Positions 25,543 through 35,426 of a stretch of 64,000 nucleotides of DNA are shown here, in pieces. Numbering within the stretch: the stretch's first letter is position 1; each line of letters opens with the position of its first letter. The stretch is from an uncultured Rhodoblastus sp. (lineage in GTDB: Bacteria > Pseudomonadota > Alphaproteobacteria > Rhizobiales > Beijerinckiaceae): positions 1 through 64,000 of the forward strand of contig NZ_CAIUXT010000201.1 in assembly GCF_903903185.1 (NCBI RefSeq), read 5' to 3'. A model generated the notes under the pieces. The model worked only from the letters and a program-made list of their open reading frames with translations. It searched no databases and was not told the origin of the DNA. A program made the position numbers and the translations under genes.

Positions 25543-25649
25543 AACTCCGGATCGCCCAAAACCTTAGATCGCTCGCGAACTTTGGATCGCCCGAGAAACT
25601 TGGATCGCCCAAGAACTTTGGATCGCCCAAGAACTTTGGATCGCCAATG
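25543..25649 (+). repeat. 18-bp tandem repeat between pucA and pucC
   Basis: Six consecutive imperfect units of AACTTTGGATCGCCCAAG; the GATCG core recurs at 25550, 25567, 25585, 25603, 25621 and 25639 (spacings 17, 18, 18, 18, 18). The last unit ends three bases before the pucC ATG and supplies no good ribosome site. The units become more alike towards pucC. Because 18 is a multiple of three, frames on both strands stay open through it, which creates spurious ORFs. It may be a translation or mRNA-stability element separating abundant pucBA from scarce pucC message. Confidence 0.85.
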
Positions 25650-25651
25650 TC

Positions 25652-27058
25652 ATGAATCGATTTAGCCAGAAAGCGATGCGGGCATGGGCGGGCCTCGGAA
25701 CCCGCTTTCTTCCATTCGCCGATTCGGCCACTCCGGAATTGCCGCTCCCGAGGCTGTTGCGGCTGTCGCTGTTTCAGGTTTCGGTCGGGATGGCGCTGGT
25801 CCTGCTCGTCGGCACGCTCAACCGCGTGATGATCGTCGAGCTTGGGGTTCCCGCCTCGCTGGTCGGGATCATGATTTCGCTGCCGCTCATTTTCGCGCCG
25901 TTGCGCGCCGTGATTGGTTTCCGCTCCGACAACCATCATTCGGCGCTGGGCTGGAGGCGCGTGCCCTTCATCTGGAAGGGCGCGCTGTTGCAATTTGGCG
26001 GGCTCTCGATCATGCCTTTCGCGCTGCTGGTGCTGGCAGGCGCGGGTAATGCGAGCCAGGCGCCGGCATGGCTCGGCTATGCCGGAGCAGGCGCGGCGTT
26101 TTTGCTCGTCGGCGCCGGCCTGCACACGATTCAGACCGTGGGTCTCGCCCTCGCCACCGATCTGGCGCCGACCCAGGCCCAGCCTAAAGTCGTCGGCTTG
26201 ATGTATGTGATGCTGCTTGTCGGCATGATCGTCTGCGCGCAGCTGTTTGGCGCCCTGCTGGCGGATTTCACGCCCGGGCGCCTCGTCCAGGTGATCCAGG
26301 GCGCGGCCGTGGCGACCATGGTTCTCAATTCCATCGCGCTGTGGAAGCAGGAGGCGCGAAAGCCCTCGCGAGCTCAGAACACGGTCCGCCCGCCTTCGTT
26401 CCGGGAATCCTGGGCGAGCTTCACCTCGGGCGAGAACGCCATCCGCCGGCTGGTCGCCATTGGCCTTGGAACCATGGCCTTCAGCATGGAGGATATCCTG
26501 CTGGAGCCCTATGGCGGACAGGTTCTGGGCCTTACCGTCGGCCAGACGACAAGATTGACGGCGGCGCTCGCCATCGGCGGCCTGTTCGGCTTCGCTCTCG
26601 CCTCCCGCGTGCTGAGCCGCGGGGCCGATCCCTTCCGCATGGCCTGCTATGGCGCCCTGGCCGGAATTCCGGCTTTCGCCGCCGTCATTCTCGCGGCGCC
26701 GTTCGATTCGACCCTGCTGTTTGGCTTCGGCACGATGATGATCGGGTTCGGGGCGGGCCTGTTCGGCCATGGCACCTTGACGGCGACGATGAATCTGGCG
26801 CCCGAGAACCAGACGGGCCTGGCGCTCGGCGCCTGGGGCGCGGTGCAGGCCTCGGCGGCGGGACTGGCGATCGCCATGGGCGGCGTCATCCGCGATGTCG
26901 TCGCCGGACTGCCGATCCAGCAGCCATTCGGACCCGCGACCTCCTACGACGCCGTTTACGGCCTCGAAATGCTGCTGCTGCTGGCGGCCATCGCCGTCAT
27001 GGCCCCGCTGCTTCGCCGCTCTCCGGAATCAGCCCCGGCGGCTCAGACTTCCGCCTGA
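25652..27058 (+). CDS. pucC: PucC, LH2 assembly protein (BCD-family MFS)
   Basis: A 468-aa, 12-span membrane protein. LPRLLRLSLFQVSVGMALVLLVGTLNRVM in the first span, and FRSDNHHSALGWRRVPFIW followed by GALLQFGGLSIMPFALLVL, are typical of the PucC/LhaA/BchG-associated major-facilitator family. Members are needed for LH1/LH2 assembly, probably by delivering bacteriochlorophyll to antenna apoproteins. Placement directly after pucBA fixes the call. The start lacks a strong Shine-Dalgarno sequence, and it follows the 18-bp repeats, which suggests low, controlled translation. Two stem-loop terminators follow at 27159 and 27235. Confidence 0.94.
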   Translation: MNRFSQKAMRAWAGLGTRFLPFADSATPELPLPRLLRLSLFQVSVGMALVLLVGTLNRVMIVELGVPASLVGIMISLPLIFAPLRAVIGFRSDNHHSALGWRRVPFIWKGALLQFGGLSIMPFALLVLAGAGNASQAPAWLGYAGAGAAFLLVGAGLHTIQTVGLALATDLAPTQAQPKVVGLMYVMLLVGMIVCAQLFGALLADFTPGRLVQVIQGAAVATMVLNSIALWKQEARKPSRAQNTVRPPSFRESWASFTSGENAIRRLVAIGLGTMAFSMEDILLEPYGGQVLGLTVGQTTRLTAALAIGGLFGFALASRVLSRGADPFRMACYGALAGIPAFAAVILAAPFDSTLLFGFGTMMIGFGAGLFGHGTLTATMNLAPENQTGLALGAWGAVQASAAGLAIAMGGVIRDVVAGLPIQQPFGPATSYDAVYGLEMLLLLAAIAVMAPLLRRSPESAPAAQTSA

Positions 27059-27158
27059 AGCGGCTTTTGCGCCGGCTGTCGTCAGTTTGACACAAGCGCG
27101 GGCTATCAATCTCGCAATTCCAGGGCGCGCTCGGATGAACAGCCGCCAGGGATCAAGG

Positions 27159-27191
27159 CCCCGCACGGTGAAAACCGGATGCGGGGTCTTT
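27159..27191 (+). terminator. Terminator of the puc operon
   Basis: CCCCGCACGG (27159-27168), loop TGAAAA, CCGG-A-TGCGGGG (27175-27186) then TCTTTC. One-base bulge. It is 100 bases after the pucC stop. Confidence 0.65.
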
Positions 27192-27234
27192 CGTTCAAGC
27201 GCGGATTGTTATCCGGAAGCTTGACCCCGAGAAC

Positions 27235-27262
27235 AGCCGGAAGCGAGACGCTCCGGCTTTTT
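27235..27262 (+). terminator. Second plus-strand terminator before tRNA-Arg
   Basis: AGCCGGA (27235-27241) pairs with TCCGGCT (27252-27258), with added pairing inside the loop, followed by five T (27258-27262). It backs up the terminator at 27159 and prevents antisense reading into the tRNA gene. Confidence 0.7.
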
Positions 27263-27284
27263 CGTCTTGAGTTTTTGATTTTGA

Positions 27285-27361
27285 TGGCGCGCCCGAAAGG
27301 ATTCGAACCTCTGACCCCTAGATTCGTAGTCTAGTGCTCTATCCAGCTGAGCTACGGGCGC
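27285..27361 (-). tRNA. tRNA-Arg (anticodon ACG), CCA encoded
   Basis: Read on the minus strand it starts GCGCCCGTAGCTCAG and ends with CGGGCGCG plus encoded CCA. The anticodon stem CTAGA/TCTAG closes the loop CTACGAA, giving anticodon ACG (A34 edited to inosine, reading CGN codons). The T arm contains GGTTCGAATCC. Length 77, all arms pair normally. Confidence 0.97.
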
Positions 27362-27559
27362 CTTTTGCGGCGCTTCACTCGGCGCCGCAGGTGTGGCGCG
27401 GTGTTTAGCCGCTCCCTTCCGCCTTGGCAATAGGGACAGGCGCACAAAATCTCCCACGCCGGCGGGCGCCCGCCGGCGCGGGAACGGGCGGCGCGGCTCA
27501 ACCTTGGCGCGCCGCCGGTTCCTGCGCGGGAGATAAGGTTTCGCGGCGCCGCGATCGCG
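27362..27559. other. Divergent spacer between tRNA-Arg and rpmH
   Basis: No gene is seen. The minus-strand promoter of the tRNA must be here but is not obvious. Confidence 0.35.
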
Positions 27560-27588
27560 TTGACTTTTCGTCGCCCTTGCCCTTATAA
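27560..27588 (+). promoter_or_regulatory. Sigma-70-type promoter of rpmH-rnpA-yidC
   Basis: TTGACT (27560-27565), 17 bases, TTATAA (27583-27588). It is the best consensus match in the window. The start would be near 27595, giving a leader of about 185 bases before rpmH. Confidence 0.65.
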
Positions 27589-27637
27589 GGCCGCTCGCTA
27601 TTTCGGCTTCGCGCCGACGTGGTTTCCGGCTGTTGGC

Positions 27638-27680
27638 GTCTCTTGATATTGCCGTCTCTTGATATTGCCGTCTCTTGGCC
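27638..27680 (+). repeat. 16-bp tandem repeat in the rpmH leader
   Basis: GTCTCTTGATATTGCC is repeated exactly at 27638-27653 and 27654-27669, followed by a partial third unit GTCTCTTGGCC. It lies within the predicted 5' untranslated region of rpmH. It may be a simple slippage product or a leader element; no function is shown. Confidence 0.75.
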
Positions 27681-27778
27681 GCAGGCGGGAAACCAAAAAA
27701 CGAAGCGCGAAGCCTTTTGCATTCAGACCGCGTCCAGTCCTGTTTGGCCGACGCGCCCAGATAAACCGGAGCAGACCC

Positions 27779-27913
27779 GTGAAGCGGACCTATCAACCTT
27801 CCAAACTCGTGCGCAAGCGCCGTCACGGCTTTCGCGCCCGCATGGCCACCGTGGGAGGCCGCAAGGTGATCGCCGCCCGCCGGGCGCGCGGCCGCAAGCG
27901 CCTTTCGGCCTGA
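27779..27913 (+). CDS. rpmH: 50S ribosomal protein L34
   Basis: A 44-aa, highly basic protein starting with GTG: (V)[21 protein letters not shown]...RKRLSA, an essentially canonical alphaproteobacterial L34. CCGGAG lies before the GTG. It is followed by rnpA and yidC, the conserved rpmH-rnpA-yidC order. Confidence 0.98.
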   Translation: MKRTYQPSKLVRKRRHGFRARMATVGGRKVIAARRARGRKRLSA

Positions 27914-27945
27914 AGACACCAACGCGCCGCGCGCGCGGCCCCGCC

Positions 27946-28443
27946 ATGACCCGTCCATCCGACGGCGAAACTTTTTCTCCCCGCGAGGCTGACGCCCAGC
28001 GGCCCCTTTGTTTGCGACTGAAGAAACGCGCCGATTTCCTTGGCGCCGCCAAGGGCCGGCGGCAGCATCAACGCTGTTTCGTGTTGCAGGCCCGTCGGCG
28101 GCAAGGGGCTGGTCCGGAGTCCGGCGAACGGGTCGGCGAAATGGCGCTGGAGTCCGAAATCGCGCAGAGCCCACGTTTCGGCTTCACCGTCACCAAGAAA
28201 GTTGGCAACGCCGTCATCCGCAACCGCATTCGCCGCCGCCTGCGCGAAGCCGTGCGGCTGGCGGATTTTTCGCTGTCGAAAGCCGGACACGATTATGTGC
28301 TGGTGGCGCGGATCGAGGCGCTCACCGCCCCCTTCGAAGAATTGCGCGGCGAAATCGCCCGCGCCCTGACCCGAATTCACCAGACCGGCCCAGATCGCCG
28401 GCCTCCCGCCTCCCCGGCCGCCGATCGCAAGCAAGACGTTTGA
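27946..28443 (+). CDS. rnpA: Ribonuclease P protein component
   Basis: A 165-aa basic protein. [15 protein letters not shown] near the start, [28 protein letters not shown] in the middle (the RNA-binding R-N-R motif) and [10 protein letters not shown] are diagnostic. It binds RNase P RNA to process the 5' ends of tRNA precursors. ATG 27946 was chosen as the nearest plausible start; the 20 residues before the core are variable in this family. The stop is three bases from yidC. Confidence 0.95.
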   Translation: MTRPSDGETFSPREADAQRPLCLRLKKRADFLGAAKGRRQHQRCFVLQARRRQGAGPESGERVGEMALESEIAQSPRFGFTVTKKVGNAVIRNRIRRRLREAVRLADFSLSKAGHDYVLVARIEALTAPFEELRGEIARALTRIHQTGPDRRPPASPAADRKQDV

Positions 28444-28445
28444 AC

Positions 28446-30287
28446 ATGCAGGATCAAAAAAATCTCATCCTCGCCATGGCCTTGTCGCTCCTGGTCATCA
28501 TTGGCTGGAATCATTTTTTCGGCGCGCCGAAAATGCAGGCTGCGCGCCAGACGCAAGAGCAGCTTCAGCAGCTTGACGCCTCGGGCCAGCCCAAGGCGGC
28601 CAATGCCGAGGCCAACAACCCCGCCGCAGGGCCGTCAAGCGCCCTGGGGCCGTCAAGCGCTTTCCCGCCGGAAGCCGCCCAGCCGCTGACCCGCGCCGAG
28701 GCGCTGGCGCAAAGCCCGCGCATCGCCATCGACACTGCCAACATGTTCGGCACCCTCGCCCTCAAGGGCGCGCGTTTCGACGACATCGCCTTGAAGAAAT
28801 ACCGCGAGACCGTGGACCCGCGCAGCCCGAACATCGTGCTGCTGTCGCCCTCGGGCGCGCCCGACGGCTATTTCATCGATCTCAATTATGTCGCCCCGCG
28901 CGGCGTCGCCCTCGATGTCCCCAAGGCCGACACATTGTGGAAGGCCGATGGCGACCGGCTGACCGAGGCGACGCCCGTCACCCTGAGCTGGGACAATGGC
29001 AAGGGGCTGGTTTTCAGGCGCAAGATTACGGTGGACCAATTCTATATGTTCACCGTCGCCGACAGCGTCGAAAACCAGGGCAAGGAGCCGGTCACGCTCT
29101 ATCCCAATGCTTCGGCGACGCGCCAGGGCATGCCGACGACGTCCGGCTTCGCCGTGCTGCACGAAGGGTTCATCGGCGTCGTCGGCGCCGACGCGCCCTC
29201 GACCGAAATCACCTATGCCGCCATCGCCAAGGAGCCCAACGGCGCCAAGGTCCTGCCGGGCGAGGGCTACGCCCAGGGCGGATGGCTCGGCTTCACCGAC
29301 AAATATTGGGCGGCGGCGATCGTGCCCGACCAGACCCAGAATTTCAAAGGCTGGTTTCGCGAGTTTCCCGGCCTGAAGCCGCAGTTCCAGGCCGATGTCT
29401 TCGCCGAGGCGCAAACCATCCAGCCCGGCGCCCGGTTCGAAACCAGCGCCCGCGTGTTCGCCGGCGCCAAGGAGAGCCGCGTTCTGGATTATTATCAGAA
29501 CGTCCAGGGCATCCGAAAATTCGACATGCTGATCGACTGGGGCTATTTCCATTTCATCACCCGGCCGATGTTCTGGCTCTTGGAGACGATCTACGGCATC
29601 GTCGGCAATTTCGGCGTCGCCATCCTGGTCATCACGCTGTTGGTCAAGGGCCTGTTTTTCCCGCTGGCCAACAAATCTTATTTGTCCATGGCCAAGATGA
29701 AGATGGTCCAGCCCAAGCTCAAGGCGCTGCAAGAGCAATATCCCGACGACAAGGCCAAGCAGCAACAGGAAATCATGGAGCTTTACAAGCGGGAGAAGAT
29801 CAATCCCGTCTCCGGCTGCTTGCCGGTGCTGTTGCAGATCCCGGTGTTTTTCTCGCTCTACAAGGTGCTGTTCGTGGCCATCGAAATGCGCCATGCGCCG
29901 TTCTTCGGCTGGATCAGGGATCTGTCCTCGCCCGACCCAACCAATGTCTTCACCCTGTTCGGGCTGCTGCATTTCGATCCGACCCAGGCGCCGATGATCG
30001 GGCACCTGCTGCATCTCGGCGTCTGGCCGCTGATCATGGGCGTCTCGATGTGGGTTCAGATGAAGATGAACCCAGAGCCGGCCGATCCGGTCCAGAAAAC
30101 CATGTTCGCCTGGATGCCGGTGATCTTCACCTTCATGCTCGGCTCATTCCCGGCCGGCCTCGTCATCTACTGGACCTGGAACAACACGCTGTCGGTGGCG
30201 CAGCAGATGCTGATCATGAAAAAAGCCGGCGTTAAGGTCGAATTATTCGACAATCTGAAAAAGACTTTTTCACGCAAGCCGGCGTGA
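28446..30287 (+). CDS. yidC: Membrane protein insertase YidC
   Basis: A 613-aa protein of the long proteobacterial type: N-terminal signal anchor ([21 protein letters not shown]), a low-complexity Ala/Pro/Gln linker with a duplicated GPSSA motif, a large periplasmic beta-sandwich and a C-terminal five-span 60KD_IMP core from [19 protein letters not shown] on. The conserved [17 protein letters not shown] and [21 protein letters not shown] segments are present. It inserts membrane proteins alone or with SecYEG, which in this organism includes photosynthetic complexes. Confidence 0.97.
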   Translation: MQDQKNLILAMALSLLVIIGWNHFFGAPKMQAARQTQEQLQQLDASGQPKAANAEANNPAAGPSSALGPSSAFPPEAAQPLTRAEALAQSPRIAIDTANMFGTLALKGARFDDIALKKYRETVDPRSPNIVLLSPSGAPDGYFIDLNYVAPRGVALDVPKADTLWKADGDRLTEATPVTLSWDNGKGLVFRRKITVDQFYMFTVADSVENQGKEPVTLYPNASATRQGMPTTSGFAVLHEGFIGVVGADAPSTEITYAAIAKEPNGAKVLPGEGYAQGGWLGFTDKYWAAAIVPDQTQNFKGWFREFPGLKPQFQADVFAEAQTIQPGARFETSARVFAGAKESRVLDYYQNVQGIRKFDMLIDWGYFHFITRPMFWLLETIYGIVGNFGVAILVITLLVKGLFFPLANKSYLSMAKMKMVQPKLKALQEQYPDDKAKQQQEIMELYKREKINPVSGCLPVLLQIPVFFSLYKVLFVAIEMRHAPFFGWIRDLSSPDPTNVFTLFGLLHFDPTQAPMIGHLLHLGVWPLIMGVSMWVQMKMNPEPADPVQKTMFAWMPVIFTFMLGSFPAGLVIYWTWNNTLSVAQQMLIMKKAGVKVELFDNLKKTFSRKPA

Positions 30288-30351
30288 GGGCGGCCCCGCC
30301 GCGCTTCCCCGTCGTCATTGCGCAGGCTGCAGATAACAAAAGGCTGTACCC

Positions 30352-31035
30352 TTGACCGACGCCGACATCGAACCGGATTTCGCGGAAATCGGGCGAAAGC
30401 TGTTCGCCCAGAACTGCGATTTCATCTGGGCGGCGGACAGGATCGACGGCCTGCCGCCGATGGGGCCGCTCGAAATCGCCTTCGCCGGGCGCTCCAATGT
30501 CGGCAAGTCCTCGCTGCTCAACGCCCTGACCGGACGCAAGGCGCTGGCGCGCACCTCGCATACGCCGGGCCGCACCCAGCAGCTCAACTTCTTCAACCTC
30601 GGTCCCAACCCCGACGCGCCTCTGCTGCGCCTCGTCGATATGCCCGGCTATGGCTATGCTGCGGTGTCCAAGGAAAAAATCGCCAACTGGACCCGGCTGA
30701 TGACGGACTTTTTACGCGGCCGGGCGACGCTTGCCCGCGTTTTCGTACTCATCGACGGACGTCACGGCCTCAAGCCGCTCGATCACGACATGCTCGACCA
30801 GCTCGACCAGGCCGCGCTGTCCTATCAATTGGTGCTGACCAAGCGCGACGAAGTCAAAGCGTCACAGATCGAACATACGATTCTTGAGGCGAAGGCTGGC
30901 CTGCGCCGTCACTCGGCGGCGCATCCGGAGGTCATCTTTTTGTCCTCGCACGAGGACGAAGGGGTTGGCGAACTGCGCGCGGCCATCGCCCTGTTGATGT
31001 TCGAGCGCGACAGACACGTTTTCGACCGGGCCTGA
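30352..31035 (+). CDS. engB: Ribosome biogenesis GTP-binding protein EngB (YihA/YsxC)
   Basis: A 227-aa GTPase. G1 is AFAGRSNVGKSSLL, G2/G3 region TPGRTQQLNFF and DMPGYGYAAVSKEK, G4 LTKRDEVK. The start is TTG at 30352 with AAAGG upstream; no ATG is available before the GTPase core that keeps the usual N terminus. It acts in late assembly of the 50S subunit. Placement after yidC and before argB is the usual order in Hyphomicrobiales. Confidence 0.94.
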   Translation: MTDADIEPDFAEIGRKLFAQNCDFIWAADRIDGLPPMGPLEIAFAGRSNVGKSSLLNALTGRKALARTSHTPGRTQQLNFFNLGPNPDAPLLRLVDMPGYGYAAVSKEKIANWTRLMTDFLRGRATLARVFVLIDGRHGLKPLDHDMLDQLDQAALSYQLVLTKRDEVKASQIEHTILEAKAGLRRHSAAHPEVIFLSSHEDEGVGELRAAIALLMFERDRHVFDRA

Positions 31036-31074
31036 ACAGGCTAAACAAGCCCATCCCCAAGAGAGGCGCCCGCA

Positions 31075-31980
31075 ATGACCGACACGCCGGCCACCCGCCC
31101 CCCGATCGACCAGGCCGCCGCCATAGATCAGGCCAAGATCCTGATGCAGGCGCTGCCGCACATGCTGCGCTACGACGAAGCCATCATCGTGGTGAAATAT
31201 GGCGGCCACGCCATGGGCGACGAGGAGGGGGCCCGCGATTTCGCCCGCGACATGGTGCTGCTCGAACAGTCGGGCGTCAATCCGGTGGTCGTACATGGCG
31301 GCGGACCGCAGATCGGCGCCATGCTGACCAAGCTCGGCATCAAGTCCGAATTCGCCGACGGATTGCGCGTCACCGACAAGGCCACGGTCGAAGTGGTCGA
31401 AATGGTGCTGGCCGGCGCGATCAACAAACAGATCGTCGGCCTGATCAACAGCGAGGGCGGACGCGCCATCGGCCTGTGCGGCAAGGACGGCAACATGGTC
31501 ACCGCGCAAAAGGTGGTCAAGGTCGAGCAGCCGGGCAAGCCGCCTGTCGATCTCGGCTTTGTCGGCGAACCCTCGAAAGTCGATTCGACCGTGCTCGAAC
31601 AGATTCTGGGCCGCGAACTGATTCCGGTCCTCGCCCCGATCGCGCAAGGGTCCGAAGGCGAGACCTTCAACGTCAATGCCGACACTTTCGCCGGCGCCAT
31701 CGCCGGGGCGCTGGGCGCCAAGCGCCTGTTGCTGCTGACCGACGTGCCCGGCGTGCTCGACAAGGACAAGAACCTGATCAAGCAATTGCGGATCGGCGAA
31801 ATCCCCGGCCTGATCGCCGATGGCACGATCACTGGCGGCATGATCCCGAAAGTCGAGACCTGCATCTACGCCATCGAGAAAGGCGTCGAGGGCGTGGTCA
31901 TTCTCGACGGCAAGATTCCCCATGCGGTGCTGATCGAACTCCTGACCGATCACGGCGCCGGGACGCTGATCACCCGGTGA
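31075..31980 (+). CDS. argB: Acetylglutamate kinase
   Basis: A 301-aa amino acid kinase: [15 protein letters not shown] with the phosphate-binding glycines, [17 protein letters not shown], then GDGN-binding [15 protein letters not shown] and [15 protein letters not shown]. It phosphorylates N-acetylglutamate, the second step of arginine synthesis. Residues around the N-terminal helix suggest the arginine-inhibited hexameric type, but this is inference. It overlaps the next gene by GTGA. Confidence 0.96.
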   Translation: MTDTPATRPPIDQAAAIDQAKILMQALPHMLRYDEAIIVVKYGGHAMGDEEGARDFARDMVLLEQSGVNPVVVHGGGPQIGAMLTKLGIKSEFADGLRVTDKATVEVVEMVLAGAINKQIVGLINSEGGRAIGLCGKDGNMVTAQKVVKVEQPGKPPVDLGFVGEPSKVDSTVLEQILGRELIPVLAPIAQGSEGETFNVNADTFAGAIAGALGAKRLLLLTDVPGVLDKDKNLIKQLRIGEIPGLIADGTITGGMIPKVETCIYAIEKGVEGVVILDGKIPHAVLIELLTDHGAGTLITR

Positions 31981-32699
31981 ACGCCCCGAGCGGAAAAATA
32001 ACCCACGATCTCGCGGCCTTTCGCCGGGTCGATACCTGGGTGTTCGACCTCGACAACACGCTTTATCCGCCCGACAGCGATCTGTGGCCGCGCATCGACG
32101 CGCGCATCACCGCCTACATGATCGGGCTGTTCGGCATGGACGGCCTTTCGGCGCGGGCGCTGCAAAAACATTATTACCGCGCCTATGGCACGACGCTCGC
32201 CGGCCTGATCCGCGAGCATGACATCAAGCCGGAAGAATTCCTGCATTTCGTCCATGACATCGACCGCACTTCGCTCAAGCCCAATCCGGAGCTCGAACAG
32301 GCGATCGAAGCCTTGCCGGGACGCAAGCTCGTGCTGACCAACGGCTCCCACGCCCATGCGCTGGCGACCGTCAAACAGCTCGGCATCGAGCGCCTGTTCG
32401 AGGATTTCTTCGCCATCGAACAGGCCGATTACCTGCCAAAGCCCGCGCTTTCGACCTACCAGCGGTTTTTCGAGCGTCATGCCGTCGATCCGGCAAAAAG
32501 CGCGATGTTCGAGGACATGGTGCATAATCTCGAAGCGCCGCACGCGAGCGGCATGTTGACGGTGCTGGTGCGCCAGAAGCACGGCGCCCTCGATCACCGC
32601 GAGGATTGGGAAAAGACCAGCGGCAAACCGCCGCATGTCGATTTCGTCACCGACGATCTGGAGGGGTTTCTGCGGACGGTGATGACGCCGTCACCTTGA
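31977..32699 (+). CDS. HAD-family pyrimidine 5'-nucleotidase
   Basis: A 240-aa protein with GTG start overlapping the argB stop (GTGA). HAD motif I is [11 protein letters not shown] (nucleophile and acid/base Asp), motif [12 protein letters not shown], motif III/IV Lys in YLPKPAL and acidic [11 protein letters not shown]. The LYP/LYPP variant marks the Sdt1/pyrimidine 5'-nucleotidase group that hydrolyses UMP/CMP. It sits between argB and dapD, a conserved alphaproteobacterial neighbourhood without obvious pathway logic. Confidence 0.9.
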   Translation: MNAPSGKITHDLAAFRRVDTWVFDLDNTLYPPDSDLWPRIDARITAYMIGLFGMDGLSARALQKHYYRAYGTTLAGLIREHDIKPEEFLHFVHDIDRTSLKPNPELEQAIEALPGRKLVLTNGSHAHALATVKQLGIERLFEDFFAIEQADYLPKPALSTYQRFFERHAVDPAKSAMFEDMVHNLEAPHASGMLTVLVRQKHGALDHREDWEKTSGKPPHVDFVTDDLEGFLRTVMTPSP

Positions 32700-32770
32700 C
32701 TTCTCCGCCTCAAAACCCGAAACCAGCGCCAAGAATAGCCAGCCTCAAGAACTGCAAACAGGAAACGCCC

Positions 32771-33625
32771 ATGCCGCACGCGCTCGCGACCATCATCGAC
32801 GCCGCTTTCGAGGACCGCGCCAATATCACCCCGAAAACCACCGGCGACATTCGCCAGGCGGTCGAGTCGGCGCTGCATCTGCTCGACTCCGGCAAGCTGC
32901 GCGTGGCCGAAAAAATCCCCGGCAAGACCGGCCCGGAAAGCTGGAGAGTCAATGAATGGCTCAAAAAGGCCGTGCTGCTGTCGTTCCGGCTCAATGACAT
33001 GCATGTCATTCCCGGCGGCGCATATGGCGCGACCTGGTTCGACAAGGTCGCTTCCAAGTTCGATGGCTGGGGCTCCAAGGATCACCTCGCCGCCGGCTTC
33101 CGCTCAGTTCCCGGCAGCATCGTGCGCCAGTCCGCCTATATCGCCCCCGGCGTCATACTGATGCCGTCCTTCGTCAATCTCGGCGCCTATGTCGATACCG
33201 GAACCATGGTGGACACCTGGGCCACCGTCGGCTCCTGCGCCCAGATCGGCAAGAACGTCCATCTGTCCGGCGGCGTCGGCATTGGCGGCGTTTTGGAGCC
33301 CCTGCAGGCCAGCCCGACCGTCATCGAGGATAATTGCTTTATTGGCGCGCGTTCGGAAGTGGTCGAGGGCGTGGTGGTCGGCGAAGGCGCGGTGCTCGCC
33401 ATGGGCGTATTCATCGGCGCCTCGACCAAAATCGTCGATCGCGCCACCGGCAAGATTCACGTCGGCTATGTGCCGCCCTTCTCGGTGGTGGTTTCCGGCA
33501 ACCTGCCCGGCAAACCCCTGCCCGACGGCCAGCCCGGCCCATCGACCTATTGCGCCGTCATCGTCAAAACCGTGGACGCCCAGACGCGCTCCAAGACCGC
33601 CATCAACGAATTATTGCGCGAATGA
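32771..33625 (+). CDS. dapD: 2,3,4,5-tetrahydropyridine-2,6-dicarboxylate N-succinyltransferase
   Basis: A 284-aa left-handed beta-helix enzyme. The hexapeptide repeats run from [19 protein letters not shown] through [21 protein letters not shown] to [22 protein letters not shown]; the N-terminal domain has [20 protein letters not shown]. It catalyses succinylation in the lysine/diaminopimelate pathway. dapE, the desuccinylase, lies 476 bases further, with a membrane protein gene between. Confidence 0.96.
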   Translation: MPHALATIIDAAFEDRANITPKTTGDIRQAVESALHLLDSGKLRVAEKIPGKTGPESWRVNEWLKKAVLLSFRLNDMHVIPGGAYGATWFDKVASKFDGWGSKDHLAAGFRSVPGSIVRQSAYIAPGVILMPSFVNLGAYVDTGTMVDTWATVGSCAQIGKNVHLSGGVGIGGVLEPLQASPTVIEDNCFIGARSEVVEGVVVGEGAVLAMGVFIGASTKIVDRATGKIHVGYVPPFSVVVSGNLPGKPLPDGQPGPSTYCAVIVKTVDAQTRSKTAINELLRE

Positions 33626-34083
33626 TGCAAAACGGCGAGTTCCGCTTCCTCTTCCGCCAGAGCGACGGAACCATTTCCGCCCCGCTCTGGCGGCGCTGGA
33701 CGCTCGCCCTCACCGGCCTCTGCCTTGCGCTGGCCTTGCTGTGGCGGCTCGTAAGTCCCTGGACCGAGCGCGACCTTTCGACGCAGGGTCTGTTCGACCT
33801 CAAGGCTTTTCTCGCCTTCGTCTATCTTCTGGTGTTCGCCGGCGTCCTGCTGCTGGCGCAGGTCAGCCAGTATAATCTCTCGGCCAAGCGCTTTCGCGCC
33901 AAAAGCCTCGACCCCGGCTGGGCCGCCGTCTGGCCGCTCTCGGGCTTCGTCGCCGGGGCCGCTTTTTGGGCGCAACCCAATTTCTTCGGGCTGCTGCCGG
34001 AGTTTCTGCCATGGCTGTTCCTGCTGGCGGCGGTCGCGGTCTTCCTGGTGCAATTTTTCGAACTGGGCCTGCGAGCCGAATAG
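33622..34083 (+). CDS. Small four-span membrane protein (DUF805-like)
   Basis: A 153-aa protein overlapping the dapD stop by ATGA. Four predicted membrane helices are separated by a cytoplasmic loop [22 protein letters not shown], which resembles the R-x-x-D-x-G-x-S-G-W loop of DUF805 proteins though with clear differences. No enzymatic residues are evident. It is wedged in the dapD-dapE operon and translationally coupled, so it is co-expressed with lysine/peptidoglycan precursor synthesis; a role there is only suggested by position. Confidence 0.78.
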   Translation: MMQNGEFRFLFRQSDGTISAPLWRRWTLALTGLCLALALLWRLVSPWTERDLSTQGLFDLKAFLAFVYLLVFAGVLLLAQVSQYNLSAKRFRAKSLDPGWAAVWPLSGFVAGAAFWAQPNFFGLLPEFLPWLFLLAAVAVFLVQFFELGLRAE

Positions 34084-34100
34084 ACGAGGATGGCACGACA

Positions 34101-35255
34101 ATGGCGCCGAGTCCCGCCGTGGCGCTGACGCGCGAATTGATCAAGAAACCGTCCGTCACCCCCGCCGACGCCGGGGCGCTCGACCTTCTGGAAACGCGCC
34201 TGCGCGACGCGGGTTTTGTCACCCATCGCCTGCCGTTTTCGCAAGTAGGCACGCCGGATATCGACAATCTTTACGCGCGCATCGGCGATAGCGCGCCGTT
34301 CCTGCTGTTTGCCGGCCATACCGATGTCGTGCCGCCGGGCGACAGGGCCAAATGGCGCGTCGATCCCTTCGCCGGCGACATCATCGACGGCGAAATTTTC
34401 GGACGCGGCGCCGCCGACATGAAGGGCGCCATCGCCGCTTTCGCCGCCGCCGTCTTTGCCTATCTCGCAAAGCATGGGCGCCCGAAGGGCTCGATCGGCT
34501 TTCTGATCACCGGCGACGAGGAAGGCCCGGCAATCAACGGCACGGTCAAGATGCTCGAATGGCTGGCGCAAAGGGGTGAGCGTTTCGATCACGCCATCGT
34601 CGGCGAGCCGACCAATGCGCAGGAACTCGGCGACATGATCAAGATCGGCCGGCGCGGCTCGCTCAATGGCCGGCTGCTGGTGCGCGGCGTTCAGGGGCAC
34701 GTGGCCTATCCGCAGCGCGCCGATAATCCGGTCGCGCATCTGCTGGCCTTATGCGCGGCGCTCAAGGACCAGCCGCTCGATGCCGGAACCGACTGGTTCG
34801 ACGCCTCCAATCTCGAAATCACCTCGATCGACATCGGCAACGAGGCGACCAATGTCATCCCCGGCGAGGCGCGGCTGCGCTTCAACATCCGCTTCAACGA
34901 TCTATGGACGCCGGACAGCCTGAAGGCGGAAATCCGGAGCCGGCTGCTGTCGGCGCGCGGGCCGGAAAATTTCGAGCTGGAATTCGATCCCTGCAACGCC
35001 GTGTCCTTCATCACCGAGCCCGGCCCCTTCACCGAACTGGCGGCGCAGGCGATAGAGGCCGAGACCGGACGGCGGCCGGAATTTTCCACCTCCGGCGGCA
35101 CGTCGGACGCGCGTTTCATCGCCCAATATGGCCCGGCGGTGGAATTCGGGCTGGTCGGCAAGACCATGCACCAGATCGACGAGCGCGTCGCGGTCGCCGA
35201 CATCGACAGGCTGACGGCGATTTACGCGCGGATTCTGGAAAGCTATTTCGCCTAA
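34101..35255 (+). CDS. dapE: Succinyl-diaminopimelate desuccinylase
   Basis: A 384-aa M20 zinc hydrolase. Metal/catalytic motifs are [38 protein letters not shown] and IVGEPTN; the dimerisation domain contains [21 protein letters not shown] and the C-terminal ligand His is in [11 protein letters not shown]. The ATG at 34101 has GAGGA upstream and the expected N-terminal spacing. It releases LL-diaminopimelate from its N-succinyl form. Confidence 0.95.
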   Translation: MAPSPAVALTRELIKKPSVTPADAGALDLLETRLRDAGFVTHRLPFSQVGTPDIDNLYARIGDSAPFLLFAGHTDVVPPGDRAKWRVDPFAGDIIDGEIFGRGAADMKGAIAAFAAAVFAYLAKHGRPKGSIGFLITGDEEGPAINGTVKMLEWLAQRGERFDHAIVGEPTNAQELGDMIKIGRRGSLNGRLLVRGVQGHVAYPQRADNPVAHLLALCAALKDQPLDAGTDWFDASNLEITSIDIGNEATNVIPGEARLRFNIRFNDLWTPDSLKAEIRSRLLSARGPENFELEFDPCNAVSFITEPGPFTELAAQAIEAETGRRPEFSTSGGTSDARFIAQYGPAVEFGLVGKTMHQIDERVAVADIDRLTAIYARILESYFA

Positions 35256-35426
35256 ACGCTACCATTTTCGTGGATGGTCCGTGGCCGCAAAAGTGGTCAT
35301 CGAATGCAAAAATTAATCAGCGGTGAGCAGTTTTAAAACTCTATTTTCTACATTGTAGTGCAACAAATAGAGCTTGTAACAGGGCAGCATTTCGAACAAA
35401 CTCTGGCTATCGAAAGGATTACATCG

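Noticed and set aside
25543-25649. CRISPR array
   Set aside because: Units are contiguous 18-bp repeats without unique spacers, and no cas genes are present.
25438-25665. Small ORF with TLDRPR repeats between pucA and pucC
   Set aside because: The peptide repeat simply reflects the 18-bp DNA repeat; there is no ribosome site, and the frame runs over the pucC start.
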